This document shows positions 23,467-30,641 of a stretch of 30,641 nt of DNA, piece after piece. Origin of the DNA: Sulfuriferula multivorans. GTDB taxonomy: Bacteria > Pseudomonadota > Gammaproteobacteria > Burkholderiales > Thiobacillaceae. The translations under genes were made by a program, and so were the position numbers. The stretch is from contig JAAFGW010000002.1 of the NCBI GenBank assembly GCA_010365175.1, positions 1 through 30,641 on the forward strand. The letters are read 5' to 3'. Below the pieces are notes generated by a model. The model had not been told where the DNA came from. It saw only the letters and a list, made by a program, of their open reading frames with translations, and ran no database searches. The stretch's first letter is position 1, and every line of letters begins with the position of its first letter.

Positions 23467-23484
23467 GGCCCGCCGCGGCGGGCC
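23467..23484. terminator. G+C-rich hairpin between convergent gst and hydratase genes
   Basis: GGCCCGCCG is followed directly by its reverse complement CGGCGGGCC, giving a perfect 18-bp palindrome able to form a 7-bp stem with a four-base loop. It stands in the 83-bp gap between two convergent genes and may end both transcripts. There is no T run on either side, so it is a weak intrinsic terminator at best. Confidence 0.4.
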
Positions 23485-23526
23485 CGGCAGGCGTGGCGCC
23501 AGCCGCATGCCAACCCGCGATAACGC

Positions 23527-24315
23527 CTACTTCCCCGTCCAGACTGGACTACGCTTGCCCACAAATGCAATAACACCTTCCCGAAAATCAGCGCTGCCAT
23601 AACACTGGCGAATCAGATCTTCATCAGGCGGCAGGCTGTTGCTGACCAGGCGACGCAGGCCTTCCTTGCTGACGCCTTGCGTTATGGAGGCCAATGCACC
23701 GAGGCGCTCACACAGCGTGTCCAGCAACACATCGATCTTCCCGGCCTCAACCGCCTGCAACAGAAAACCGCAGGCCAGCGCCTCCTCGGTGTTCAACACC
23801 TCGGCCAGCATCAGCATGCGTTTGACACGAGGGATGCCGAACACCGCAGACAGGCGCGACAGGTTGGCCACCGACAAACAGTTTCCCAGTGTTTTGGCAA
23901 TTGGCACGCCAAAGCGCGAGCCTGCCGTGGCAATGCGGAAGTCGCAGGCGGTGGCAATCGCCAGGCCACCGCCTATGGTCCATCCCTCGATCACGGCGAC
24001 TGTGGGCATGGGCAGCGACTCCAGCCGGGCGATGCACTGGTCGATCTGCTTTTCATAGGCGACTCCGTCCTCGCCGCTGCGGAAGGTGGTGAACTGCTCG
24101 ATGTCGGTGCCAGCCACAAAGGCCTGGCCGCCGGCGCCGCGAAAAGTCACCACCCGCACCGACAGATCGGTCTTGAGCTGCTCGCAGATCTGGTTGAGCC
24201 GTTCGTACATGGACCAGGTCATCGCATTACGCGCTGAAGGCCTGTCAAACAGGACCGATGCCACACCGGCGTTGATGGCCAGGTGGACGGCACCCTTTGT
24301 GTCTGACTCGTTCAT
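23527..24315 (-). CDS. Enoyl-CoA hydratase/isomerase-family protein
   Basis: A 262-aa crotonase-fold protein. The oxyanion-hole segments are visible as FVAGTD (66-71) and WTIGGGLAIA (112-121). The two glutamates used by true hydratases are not there: GGGLA replaces the usual GGGxE, and FGVPIAKTLG (135-144) replaces the FxxPE block. So a simple hydratase activity is doubtful; isomerase, CoA-thioester hydrolase or C-C cleavage are options within this superfamily. ATG at 24315 overlaps the CoA-transferase stop (ATGA); the long frame extending to 24744 is antisense shadow. It ends the leftward operon, and presumably acts on the CoA ester made by the CoA-transferase. Confidence 0.92.
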   Translation of the reverse strand: MNESDTKGAVHLAINAGVASVLFDRPSARNAMTWSMYERLNQICEQLKTDLSVRVVTFRGAGGQAFVAGTDIEQFTTFRSGEDGVAYEKQIDQCIARLESLPMPTVAVIEGWTIGGGLAIATACDFRIATAGSRFGVPIAKTLGNCLSVANLSRLSAVFGIPRVKRMLMLAEVLNTEEALACGFLLQAVEAGKIDVLLDTLCERLGALASITQGVSKEGLRRLVSNSLPPDEDLIRQCYGSADFREGVIAFVGKRSPVWTGK

Positions 24316-25571
24316 GCCGCGAAAGCGCCCTGCTCTTCGAGCCGCGCCTGCTCTTCGGTGCCAATGCCCAGCTCGGCCAGCACCTCGGCCGTGTGTTCGC
24401 CCAGGCGCGGCGGATGGCGGCGCACCTGCTGCGGCGTGCCGGACATCTTGACTGCAAAGCCGATGTTGGGCACCTTGCCTTCGACCGGGTGGTCGATTTC
24501 CATGCGCATCTCGCGGGCCTTGGCATGGTCGCTGTCGAAGGCCTCGGGATAGGTCAGGATGGGGCCGGCGGGGATGCCAGCCTCGAGAAAAGTGCTGACC
24601 CAATAGTCCTTGGGTTTGAGGCGGAAGGATTTTTCCAGCTCCACTTCCAGCGCGTGCCGGTTGGCCAGGCGCAGGGAGATGGTGGAAAAGCGCTCGTCGG
24701 CCAGCAGTTCCTCGCGACCCATCAGCTTGCACAGCTGCAGCCACAGCTTCTGGTTGTTCGCGCCCATCACGAAGTAGCCGTCCGAGCAGGCCATGGCCTG
24801 GTAGGGCGCGGTCATCTTGTTCGAGGTGCCCAGCGGCTCGGGCTCTTTGCCGGTGCCCCAGTAGTCGCAGATGTCCCAGACCGAGAAGGCCAGCGCCGAG
24901 TCGAACAGCGACGCATCCACATGCTGGCCCTGGCCACTGGCCTTGGCGCCGATGTAGGCGGAGAGGGTTGCATACACCGCGAAAAGTGCACAGCCGATGT
25001 CGGCCACCGGCACGCCGGCTTTCACCGGCGGACCGCCGGGATAACCGGTGACACTCATCACGCCCGACATGGCCTGCGCCATCAGATCGAAGCCCGGCCG
25101 GTCAGACCAGGGGCCAGTCTGTCCAAAGCCGGAGATGCTGGTGTAGACCAGGCGCGGGTTGACTTCCCTGAGCACCTCGTAGCCCAGGCCCAGCTTCTTC
25201 ATTGCGCCAGGGCGGTAGTTCTCAAGCAGGATGTCGGCATCCTTCGCCATCTGCAGCAGCAGGGCCTTGCCGACTTCGGACTTGAGGTTGAGCGCGACAC
25301 TGCGCTTGTTTCGGTTCATGTTCAGGAACCCCAGCGAATCGGGGCCCTTCATCTTGAAGCCCATGGCGCCCCGTGTCTGGTCGCCGCTGCCCGGCGGCTC
25401 GATCTTGATGACGTCGGCCCCCATGTCCGCCAGCAGCATGCAGGCGTAGGGACCGGCCATCACCTGACTGATGTCAAGCACGCGGACACCGGCCAGCGGC
25501 AGTGGCCGGGCACTTGCGCCCTGGTTGTCCGGTTGCTGTTTCAAAGTTTCACTCCGTGTATCGCCCATCAC
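24312..25571 (-). CDS. CaiB/BaiF family III CoA-transferase
   Basis: A 419-aa family III CoA-transferase moving CoA from a donor thioester (often succinyl-CoA) to a carboxylic acid through an aspartyl-CoA intermediate. Seen: GVRVLDISQVMAGPYACMLLADMGADVIKIEPP (28-60), NKRSVALNLKS (88-98), and the catalytic aspartate as Asp162 in RPGFDLMAQAMSG. GTG 25571 and ATG 25568 are both possible starts, immediately after the permease stop. It overlaps the hydratase-like gene by four bases and follows the TRAP genes, so the imported acid is probably activated here. The length is normal. Confidence 0.95.
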   Translation of the reverse strand: MMGDTRSETLKQQPDNQGASARPLPLAGVRVLDISQVMAGPYACMLLADMGADVIKIEPPGSGDQTRGAMGFKMKGPDSLGFLNMNRNKRSVALNLKSEVGKALLLQMAKDADILLENYRPGAMKKLGLGYEVLREVNPRLVYTSISGFGQTGPWSDRPGFDLMAQAMSGVMSVTGYPGGPPVKAGVPVADIGCALFAVYATLSAYIGAKASGQGQHVDASLFDSALAFSVWDICDYWGTGKEPEPLGTSNKMTAPYQAMACSDGYFVMGANNQKLWLQLCKLMGREELLADERFSTISLRLANRHALEVELEKSFRLKPKDYWVSTFLEAGIPAGPILTYPEAFDSDHAKAREMRMEIDHPVEGKVPNIGFAVKMSGTPQQVRRHPPRLGEHTAEVLAELGIGTEEQARLEEQGAFAA

Positions 25572-25573
25572 GC

Positions 25574-26860
25574 TCAGCGGTAGAACAGCTCTACCAGACC
25601 GAGGCCGGTCACCGGCACATAGGTCACCAGCAGCAGCACGGCCACCAGCACGCCGATGAACCAGATATTGACCTTGCTCACGTCCCAGACCGAAGCCTTG
25701 GCAATCGAGCTGGCCACCATCAGCACGCTGGCTACCGGCGGCGTCTGCTGCCCGATGCCCAGGTTGATGGTCACAATCAGGCCGAAGTGCACCGGGTCAA
25801 TGCCGACGGAGCGGACCAGCGGCATCACGATGGGAATGACCAGAATGATGGCGGCAGCCGAGTGCAGAAACATGCCCAGGAACAGGAAGAGCACGTTGAG
25901 CAGAGCCAGCACCACCCACTTGTTGGAGGTGAAGTCCGACACGGCCTTGGCCAGCGCCTGGGGCGCCTGCACTTCGGTCAGGTAGGTGCCCAGCAAGGCG
26001 CTGGTCGCCACCAGCAGCATGACCACCGCAGTCTGCACGCCGCCTTCCATGATGGCGGACCGCAGGTGCTTGAGGTCCAGTTCGCGGTAAATCACCAGCC
26101 CGATAAACAGCGCCGCAATCACCGCCAGCGCAGCGCCCTCGGTGGCGGTCACGACCCCACCGAATATTCCGCCCAGAATGATGATGGGTAGCGCGAAAGC
26201 CCACAGCGCCTCGCGGCCGGTTTTGGCAACGCGTTTGATTGAAAACGCCTCTTCGCGCGGGAGGTTGTAGCGCCTTGCCAGAAAGGTGGCCATGCCCATC
26301 AGGCCGGCAGCGCCCAGCAAACCGGGAATGATGCCGGCGACAAACATCTGCACCACCGAGGTTTCCGCCATTACCGCGTACAAAATCATGGGGATGGACG
26401 GCGGGATGATGACGGCAAGTGTCGCAGCCGATGACATGACCGCTGCAGCGAAGGGGCCAGGATACCCTTTGGCTTTCATGCCCGGGATCAGGATGGAGCC
26501 GAGTGCCGCCACATCGGCGACTGCTGAGCCGGATATCTCGGCAAAAAACAGCGAAGACCCTATCGCTACATGCGACAGCCCACCGCGCACCCAGCCGAAC
26601 AGCGAAGAGGCAAACGCAATCAGACGCTGGGAAATGCCCGACGCGTTCATGATCGCGCCGGCCAGGATGAACAGCGGAATCGCAAGCAGCGGGAAATTGG
26701 TGGCGCCGTTGTAGACGACCAGCGCTACGTTGGGCAGCGAATCCAGACCATGGCTCGCCAGCATGGCGATCACGGCCACAATGCCCAGCGACACGGCAAT
26801 AGGTATGTTGAGCAGCACCAGCGCCAGCACGGCGCCAAACAGAAGAAACATGATGGTCAT
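25574..26860 (-). CDS. dctM: TRAP transporter large permease (DctM)
   Basis: A 428-aa polytopic membrane protein of the DctM family with about twelve hydrophobic segments; blocks include FAEISGSAVADVAALGSILIPGM (about 100-122), VIIPPSIPMILYAVMAE and GIGQQTPPVASVLM near the C-terminus. ATG 26860 has AGGAA upstream. It is a different branch from the permease at 12904 (SGSAVAD rather than SGSSAAT). Forms a complex with DctQ (26878) and takes substrate from DctP (27438). Confidence 0.95.
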   Translation of the reverse strand: MTIMFLLFGAVLALVLLNIPIAVSLGIVAVIAMLASHGLDSLPNVALVVYNGATNFPLLAIPLFILAGAIMNASGISQRLIAFASSLFGWVRGGLSHVAIGSSLFFAEISGSAVADVAALGSILIPGMKAKGYPGPFAAAVMSSAATLAVIIPPSIPMILYAVMAETSVVQMFVAGIIPGLLGAAGLMGMATFLARRYNLPREEAFSIKRVAKTGREALWAFALPIIILGGIFGGVVTATEGAALAVIAALFIGLVIYRELDLKHLRSAIMEGGVQTAVVMLLVATSALLGTYLTEVQAPQALAKAVSDFTSNKWVVLALLNVLFLFLGMFLHSAAAIILVIPIVMPLVRSVGIDPVHFGLIVTINLGIGQQTPPVASVLMVASSIAKASVWDVSKVNIWFIGVLVAVLLLVTYVPVTGLGLVELFYR

Positions 26861-26877
26861 GGGTGATTCCTGTGCGT

Positions 26878-27423
26878 TCAGTGCAGGCCGTCAGACAGGC
26901 TGGCGCCTGCAGGCGCGGCCGTCTGTTGCGGGGGGGTGATCAGGTCGATCAGAAACATGATCTCGGCCACCAGAATCAGCACAGAGGTGATGGGAATCAC
27001 CGACTGCACAAAATTCATTGGCACCCACGGCAGGCTCACCATGGCATCGCCCTGAAGGATGGGCATGATCGTCAGGCCGACCCATCCCAGCAGCGCAAAG
27101 AACAGGATGACAAGGACCTGGCCAAAGACGGCCACCGCCTGCTTTAGCGCCGGGGGAAGCTGGTCGACCACCTCCGGACAGCCAATGTGCGCGCGTTTGA
27201 CCGACGCCAGTGCAGAGCCATAAAACGTGAGCCAGGCCAGCAACACCGACGCCACTTCGTCGTACCAGACCAGCGAATGCCCGCTCATCCTGAAAATGAT
27301 GCCCAGCGTGACCTCCACCGCCAGGGCGACCACAAGAAACATCACCACCCATTCCAGAAGCAGGCCATAGCGCTCGCGCAGGCGCTGCATCGCGCTGCCG
27401 CCCAGTGTAGAAGTCGTTTGCAT
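26878..27423 (-). CDS. dctQ: TRAP transporter small permease (DctQ)
   Basis: A 181-aa DctQ-family protein with four hydrophobic segments (about residues 20-42, 52-70, 95-118 and 135-160) and the family block FYGSALASVKRAHIGCPEVVD in the loop between helices two and three. Starts 14 bp after the binding-protein stop and ends 17 bp before dctM. Confidence 0.93.
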   Translation of the reverse strand: MQTTSTLGGSAMQRLRERYGLLLEWVVMFLVVALAVEVTLGIIFRMSGHSLVWYDEVASVLLAWLTFYGSALASVKRAHIGCPEVVDQLPPALKQAVAVFGQVLVILFFALLGWVGLTIMPILQGDAMVSLPWVPMNFVQSVIPITSVLILVAEIMFLIDLITPPQQTAAPAGASLSDGLH

Positions 27424-27437
27424 CGGTGAAACTGTCC

Positions 27438-28436
27438 TTATTTGCCGAGCGCGACGGCTTTGTCGATCAGGGGCCTGGCGCCGGCAACTTCCTTGCCGAA
27501 TTCCTCGTAGATCGGCTTGCTGGCATTAATGAAGGCCTCCTTGTCGACCTCGTTGACCTGCATGCCGCTTTGCTTGAGCTTGGCCAGCAGTTCCGTCTCG
27601 GCCTTGACGGCTTCTGCATAAACATAGGCCTGGGTTTCGCGCGCCGTGTCTTCCAGCACCTTGCGTACGTCGGCCGGCAAGGTGTTGTAGCGGCGCGTGC
27701 CGACCGTCAGGTAGGCCGGCGTGTAGACATGGCCGGACAACGACAGATACTTCTGCACTTCCTGCAGCTTGGCCGAGTAGATCTGCGTGAACGGGTTTTC
27801 CTGGCCGTCCATCACGCCGGTCTGCAGCGCGGTGAACAGTTCGGAGAACTTCATGGGACTCGGGTTCGCGCCATAGGTCTGGAACATCTTCACGCGCCAC
27901 TTGCCTTCAGGCACACGCAGCTTGATGCCCTGCAGGTCGGCCGGCCCCTTGATCGGCTTCTTGTTGTTGGTGATGTGGCGATAGCCGTTTTCCCACACGG
28001 CGAGCACCTTGAGGCCCTTTTTCTCGGTTTCCGGCGCAATGCTGAGCCAGAACACGTCCTTCTCGATACGCCCCATGTGCGCCCTGTCCTTGACGATGTA
28101 GGGCATTTCAAAAATGCCGAACAGGTCGACCTCGGAAGTCATCACGGTGGACGGAACCGCCATGTCGATGGTGCCGAGCTTGAGCTTCTGGATCATCTCC
28201 TTGTCGCCGCCGAGCTGGCTGGAGCCGTAAGTCACGACTTTGACCTTGCCGGCGAGTTTGGCGTTCACACGTTTGGCGTATTCGTCGGCGCTGAGCTGGA
28301 ACAGCGAACCCGGTTCGCCGACGTGGCCAAGCTTGAGTTCGACCACCTGTGCAAAGGCGGCGCCGTGCAGTGTCAGTGCCGCAGCAGCGGCGATCAGGGA
28401 CCTGCGCGTAGCGGCAGAAAATGTGAACGTTTTCAT
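27438..28436 (-). CDS. dctP: TRAP transporter periplasmic binding protein (DctP)
   Basis: A 332-aa DctP-family receptor. The signal peptide has a twin-arginine-like ATRRSLIAAAAALTL stretch (residues 9-23) and an AxA site GAAFA-Q near residue 29. GIKLRVPEG holds the conserved carboxylate-binding arginine, and FTALQTGVMDGQENP is the family block in the second half. ATG at 28436 has AGGAG six bases upstream; the longer frame to 28835 is antisense to the aminotransferase gene. Belongs to the DctP branch for C4-dicarboxylates and related 2-oxo or hydroxy acids; the ligand is unproven. Confidence 0.95.
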   Translation of the reverse strand: MKTFTFSAATRRSLIAAAAALTLHGAAFAQVVELKLGHVGEPGSLFQLSADEYAKRVNAKLAGKVKVVTYGSSQLGGDKEMIQKLKLGTIDMAVPSTVMTSEVDLFGIFEMPYIVKDRAHMGRIEKDVFWLSIAPETEKKGLKVLAVWENGYRHITNNKKPIKGPADLQGIKLRVPEGKWRVKMFQTYGANPSPMKFSELFTALQTGVMDGQENPFTQIYSAKLQEVQKYLSLSGHVYTPAYLTVGTRRYNTLPADVRKVLEDTARETQAYVYAEAVKAETELLAKLKQSGMQVNEVDKEAFINASKPIYEEFGKEVAGARPLIDKAVALGK

Positions 28437-28516
28437 GATGTCTCCTTTTGTAGATAGTTGTCCGTGGCTTGCAACAGACCACACGGCCGGACAGCGTGCG
28501 GCGGGAACGGGTTGAC

Positions 28517-29737
28517 TCAGGCAGCTTTCGCCAGAGGCAGCGATACCGGATGACTGGAAAAGTGGTCCATGGCGGCCTGCACGCCGGAGCCGGCGAGCTT
28601 GACGCTGGCAAGCTTCAGGCCCATCTCGCAGGCACACAACGCCGCCATCAAGGTCAGGTCGTTGGAGTCGCCCAGGTGGCCGATGCGGAACATCCTGCCC
28701 TTGACCTTGCCCAGACCGGTGCCCAGCGAGCAGTCGAAACGTTCGTAAATGATCTTGCGAACGGCGTCGGCATCCACGCCCTCGGGCGTCATCACGCCAG
28801 TGAGGATGGGCGAATACACAGCGGCGTCGGCACACTGGATCTGCAGGCCCCAGGCCCGCACTGCGGCGCGTACGCCCCCCCCCCAGCGCTGGTGCCGGGC
28901 AAATACCACGTCCAGCCCGTGCTCAAGCAGCATGTCGCAGGCTTCATTGAGGCCATACAGCAAATTGGTGTTGGGCGTCGAAGGCCAGTAGCCGCCCTTG
29001 TTCATCTCGATGATCTCGTCCCAGGCCCAGAAGGCTTTCGGCAGTTTGGCGGTCTTGCTGGCATCCAGCGCTTTCGTTGAAATCGCGTTGAAGCTGATGC
29101 CAGGCGGCAGCATCAGGCCCTTCTGCGAACCGCTGATGCTGACGTCCACACCCCACTCGTCGTGTTTGTAGTCTGCCGAAGCAAGGCCCGAGATCGTATC
29201 GACCAGCAGCAGTGCCGGGTGTCCGGCGGCGTCGATAGCCTTGCGCACGGCGGCAATGTTGCTGGTCACCCCGGTCGAAGTTTCGTTATGCACCACGCAG
29301 ACGGCCTTGATGGCGTGCTGGGTATCGGCCTTGAGCCGTTCTTCGATCATGTCGGCACGCACGCCGTGGCGCCATGCATCCGGACCCGTCAGACCCATGA
29401 CCTCGGTGTTCAGGCCCAGCCGGGCGGCCAGCTTGTGCCACAGGGCGGCGAAATGGCCGGTCTCGTACATCAGCACATGGTCGCCAGGGCTCAGTGTGTT
29501 GACGAGGGCCGCCTCCCAGGCACCCGTGCCGGAAGCCGGGTAGATGATGACCGGCTGCTTGGTCCTGAAAATTTTCCGCATATCGGCCAGCACCTTCAGA
29601 CCCAGGGCACCGAACTCCGGGCCTCGGTGGTCAATGGTCGGCAGACTCATGGCGCGCAAAATGCGGTCCGGCACCGGCGAAGGGCCGGGTATTTGCAGGA
29701 AGTGGCGGCCGGTGGGGTGAAAATCGAGTGTCAGCAT
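28517..29737 (-). CDS. sgaA: Serine-glyoxylate aminotransferase-like enzyme
   Basis: Fold-type V PLP aminotransferase, 406 aa, the usual length of serine-glyoxylate aminotransferase. Seen: QIPGPSPVPDRILRAM at the N-terminus, YPASGTGAWEAAL (66-78), VVHNETSTGV (148-157), VDTISGLAS (179-187) and GSQKGLMLPPGISF with Schiff-base Lys206. The family moves an amino group from serine or alanine to glyoxylate, giving glycine and hydroxypyruvate or pyruvate. The ATG at 29737 is preferred over an upstream frame that runs into the control region. It is first in the leftward operon, 80 bp before dctP, and is divergent from the GntR gene. A run of ten G residues in its coding strand (28875-28884) replaces the expected RWGEG with RWGGG. 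Alanine-glyoxylate or related specificity is not excluded. Confidence 0.93.
   Translation of the reverse strand: MLTLDFHPTGRHFLQIPGPSPVPDRILRAMSLPTIDHRGPEFGALGLKVLADMRKIFRTKQPVIIYPASGTGAWEAALVNTLSPGDHVLMYETGHFAALWHKLAARLGLNTEVMGLTGPDAWRHGVRADMIEERLKADTQHAIKAVCVVHNETSTGVTSNIAAVRKAIDAAGHPALLLVDTISGLASADYKHDEWGVDVSISGSQKGLMLPPGISFNAISTKALDASKTAKLPKAFWAWDEIIEMNKGGYWPSTPNTNLLYGLNEACDMLLEHGLDVVFARHQRWGGGVRAAVRAWGLQIQCADAAVYSPILTGVMTPEGVDADAVRKIIYERFDCSLGTGLGKVKGRMFRIGHLGDSNDLTLMAALCACEMGLKLASVKLAGSGVQAAMDHFSSHPVSLPLAKAA
28875..28884 (-). repeat. Ten-G homopolymer inside the aminotransferase coding strand
   Basis: Ten consecutive C residues on the plus strand, reading TGG GGG GGG GGC (Trp-Gly-Gly-Gly) in the gene. 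The frame is intact on both sides as given. Tracts of this length slip readily during replication and sequencing. Confidence 0.95.
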
Positions 29738-29768
29738 GATTCGTGAAGCTCCGTGGTCATGCACTATT

Positions 29769-29782
29769 TTTTGCATACAAAA
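29769..29782. promoter_or_regulatory. GntR operator copy 1 over the aminotransferase promoter
   Basis: TTTTG-CATA-CAAAA, an inverted repeat with a four-base spacer. On the minus strand it lies between a consensus -35 TTGACA (29794-29789) and the -10 region near 29771-29766, so binding would block the operon promoter. The same site recurs at 29833-29846. Confidence 0.6.
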
Positions 29783-29807
29783 TTCATTTGTCAATGGTGA
29801 CACACCC

Positions 29808-29813
29808 TATAAT
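29808..29813 (+). promoter_or_regulatory. -10 element of the GntR gene promoter
   Basis: A consensus TATAAT about 40 bp upstream of the GntR start. A TTGTCA lies at 29788-29793, but the 14-bp spacing is too short for a standard -35, so the -35 assignment is open. Confidence 0.5.
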
Positions 29814-29832
29814 TTCATTTGACAGCCATTTT

Positions 29833-29846
29833 TTTTGAATACAAAA
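29833..29846. promoter_or_regulatory. GntR operator copy 2 at the GntR start
   Basis: TTTTG-AATA-CAAAA, differing from copy 1 only in the first spacer base, in the same orientation and 64 bp away. The similarity extends to both sides (T-rich left flank, AATT...TTG.CAATG to the right). It sits just before the GntR start codon at 29854, as expected for autorepression. Confidence 0.6.
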
Positions 29847-29853
29847 TTTGACA

Positions 29854-30549
29854 ATGAGTGCCGACGTTATCTCCATCCCACGCGCTGCCCTGCATGAGCA
29901 GGTGGCGCACCGCCTGCGCCAGATGCTGGTCGAAAACCGCATCGCGCCCGGCGCCAAGCTCAACGAACGCGAGCTCAGCGAGGTGCTCAAGGTTTCGCGC
30001 ACGCCGCTGCGCGAAGCCATCAAGATGCTCGCCACCGAAGGCCTGGTCGAGTTGCTGCCCAACCGGGGGGCCATTGCGGTGGAGCTGTCCGAGCAGGACA
30101 TTCTCGATACCTTTGAAGTCATGGCAGGGCTGGAAGCGCAATCAGGCGAGCTCGCAGCGATGCGCATCACCGATGCCGAACTCGACGAGATCAAGGCCAT
30201 GCATTACGAAATGCTGGCGGCCTACACGCGGCGAGACCTGCCCGCCTATTACCGGCTCAATGCCGCAATCCACCAGGCCATCAACACGGCGGCCAAAAAC
30301 CCGGTGTTAAGTGCCCTTTACAAGCAGGTCAACTCACGCTTGCAATCCCTGCGCTTTCGGTCCAACCAGGATGGTGAAAAATGGCGGATCGCGGTTGAGC
30401 AGCATGAACAAATGGTGCAAGCGCTGGGCACGCGTGATGCAGAGGCGATGCGGGCCGTGTTGCTCAGCCATATGAACAACAAACGTTTTGTGGTGATTGA
30501 ACAAATCCATGGCGCCGGGGGCAAAAAGCCCGCGTCAAACCAGAACTGA
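29854..30549 (+). CDS. GntR-family regulator with FCD domain (FadR subfamily)
   Basis: A 231-aa FadR-type repressor. The GntR winged helix occupies residues about 8-72, with LNERELSEVLKVSRTPLREAIKML as the diagnostic block; the helical FCD domain (about 85-215) shows metal-site histidines in LNAAIHQAI, EQHEQM and LSHMNNKR. ATG at 29854 is chosen; TTG at 29848 is in frame but lacks support. It is divergent from the aminotransferase-TRAP-CoA-transferase operon, and the shared 116-bp spacer carries two copies of an operator-like site, so it most likely represses that operon and itself until an organic-acid ligand binds. A further gene starts 7 bp after its stop. Confidence 0.95.
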   Translation: MSADVISIPRAALHEQVAHRLRQMLVENRIAPGAKLNERELSEVLKVSRTPLREAIKMLATEGLVELLPNRGAIAVELSEQDILDTFEVMAGLEAQSGELAAMRITDAELDEIKAMHYEMLAAYTRRDLPAYYRLNAAIHQAINTAAKNPVLSALYKQVNSRLQSLRFRSNQDGEKWRIAVEQHEQMVQALGTRDAEAMRAVLLSHMNNKRFVVIEQIHGAGGKKPASNQN

Positions 30550-30556
30550 AGGGACC

Positions 30557-30641
30557 ATGCATTCATCCCTGCTCCTGAAAGCCACACAGAAAACCGCCGC
30601 CGAAACCTACGAAGCGGTGTCATGGGCCGGCAACGAAGTCG
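30557..30641 (+). CDS. Unidentified CDS, truncated by the window end
   Basis: ATG at 30557 follows the GntR stop by 7 bp with AAGGGA just upstream; 28 codons are visible, beginning MHSSLLLKATQKTAAETYEA. No stop occurs and the base composition is coding-like. I do not recognise a family from so short an N-terminus. Being in the same direction and adjacent, it may be co-transcribed with the regulator. Confidence 0.6.
   Translation, partial: MHSSLLLKATQKTAAETYEAVSWAGNEV

Noticed and set aside
24316..24744. N-terminal extension of the hydratase open frame
   Set aside because: It is a shifted-frame shadow of the CoA-transferase gene; the ATG at 24315 overlaps that gene's stop and gives the normal length.
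24297..25583. Rightward 428-codon open frame opposite the CoA-transferase
   Set aside because: No recognisable domain, His/Gln-rich antisense pattern, and a full CaiB-family protein on the other strand.

Overview
The window looks like chromosomal DNA of a betaproteobacterium, most likely of the order Burkholderiales. This is inferred from moderately high G+C, the density of TRAP-transporter and Bug-type (TTT) binding-protein genes, CaiB/BaiF-type CoA chemistry and the many LysR/GntR regulators; no rRNA or housekeeping gene settles it. It is an accessory catabolic region. I see no tRNA, rRNA, CRISPR array, intact insertion sequence, phage gene or replication origin.

Left block (1-6.9 kb). A truncated SDR dehydrogenase and a two-subunit sulfopyruvate/phosphonopyruvate decarboxylase-like TPP enzyme (alpha 1643-2182, beta 1050-1646) are read leftward, with a divergent LysR regulator (2333-3265, TTG start). 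Beyond it lie a quinone oxidoreductase, an acetolactate-synthase-like TPP enzyme and a class II aldolase-like protein. Then (7-9.7 kb) come an orphan Bug-type binding protein and a benzoylformate-decarboxylase-like TPP enzyme.

Central operon (10.0-19.9 kb, leftward, gaps of about 90 bp or less and many stop/start overlaps): aldehyde dehydrogenase, second decarboxylase alpha and beta, aspartate-type aminotransferase, TRAP transporter (dctP, dctQ, dctM), then pxpB, pxpC, a biotinyl-domain-like protein and pxpA. Read as a pathway this suggests uptake of an acid, ATP-dependent opening of a lactam-like ring, transamination to a 2-oxo acid, non-oxidative decarboxylation to an aldehyde and oxidation to an acid. 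Each step is family knowledge; the whole pathway and its substrate are inference.

Right block (20.2-30.6 kb, visibly more G+C-rich): a LysR gene behind a perfect 21-bp palindrome; a decayed enoyl-CoA-hydratase tail; a LysR / doxX-gst divergent unit; and a leftward operon of serine-glyoxylate aminotransferase, TRAP transporter, family III CoA-transferase and enoyl-CoA-hydratase-like protein. A divergent FadR-type GntR gene sits across a control region carrying two copies of one operator-like sequence.

Two gene tails show how the region was assembled. At 9.73-9.91 kb there is a diverged copy of the aldehyde dehydrogenase 3' end that keeps its 77-bp spacer and the first codons of the next gene, matching 18.35-18.53 kb without gaps at a constant offset of 8,621 bp. 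At 21.15-21.33 kb there is a frameshifted copy of the hydratase 3' end whose intact relative is at 23.53 kb. Both point to past module shuffling around TPP and CoA pathway genes.
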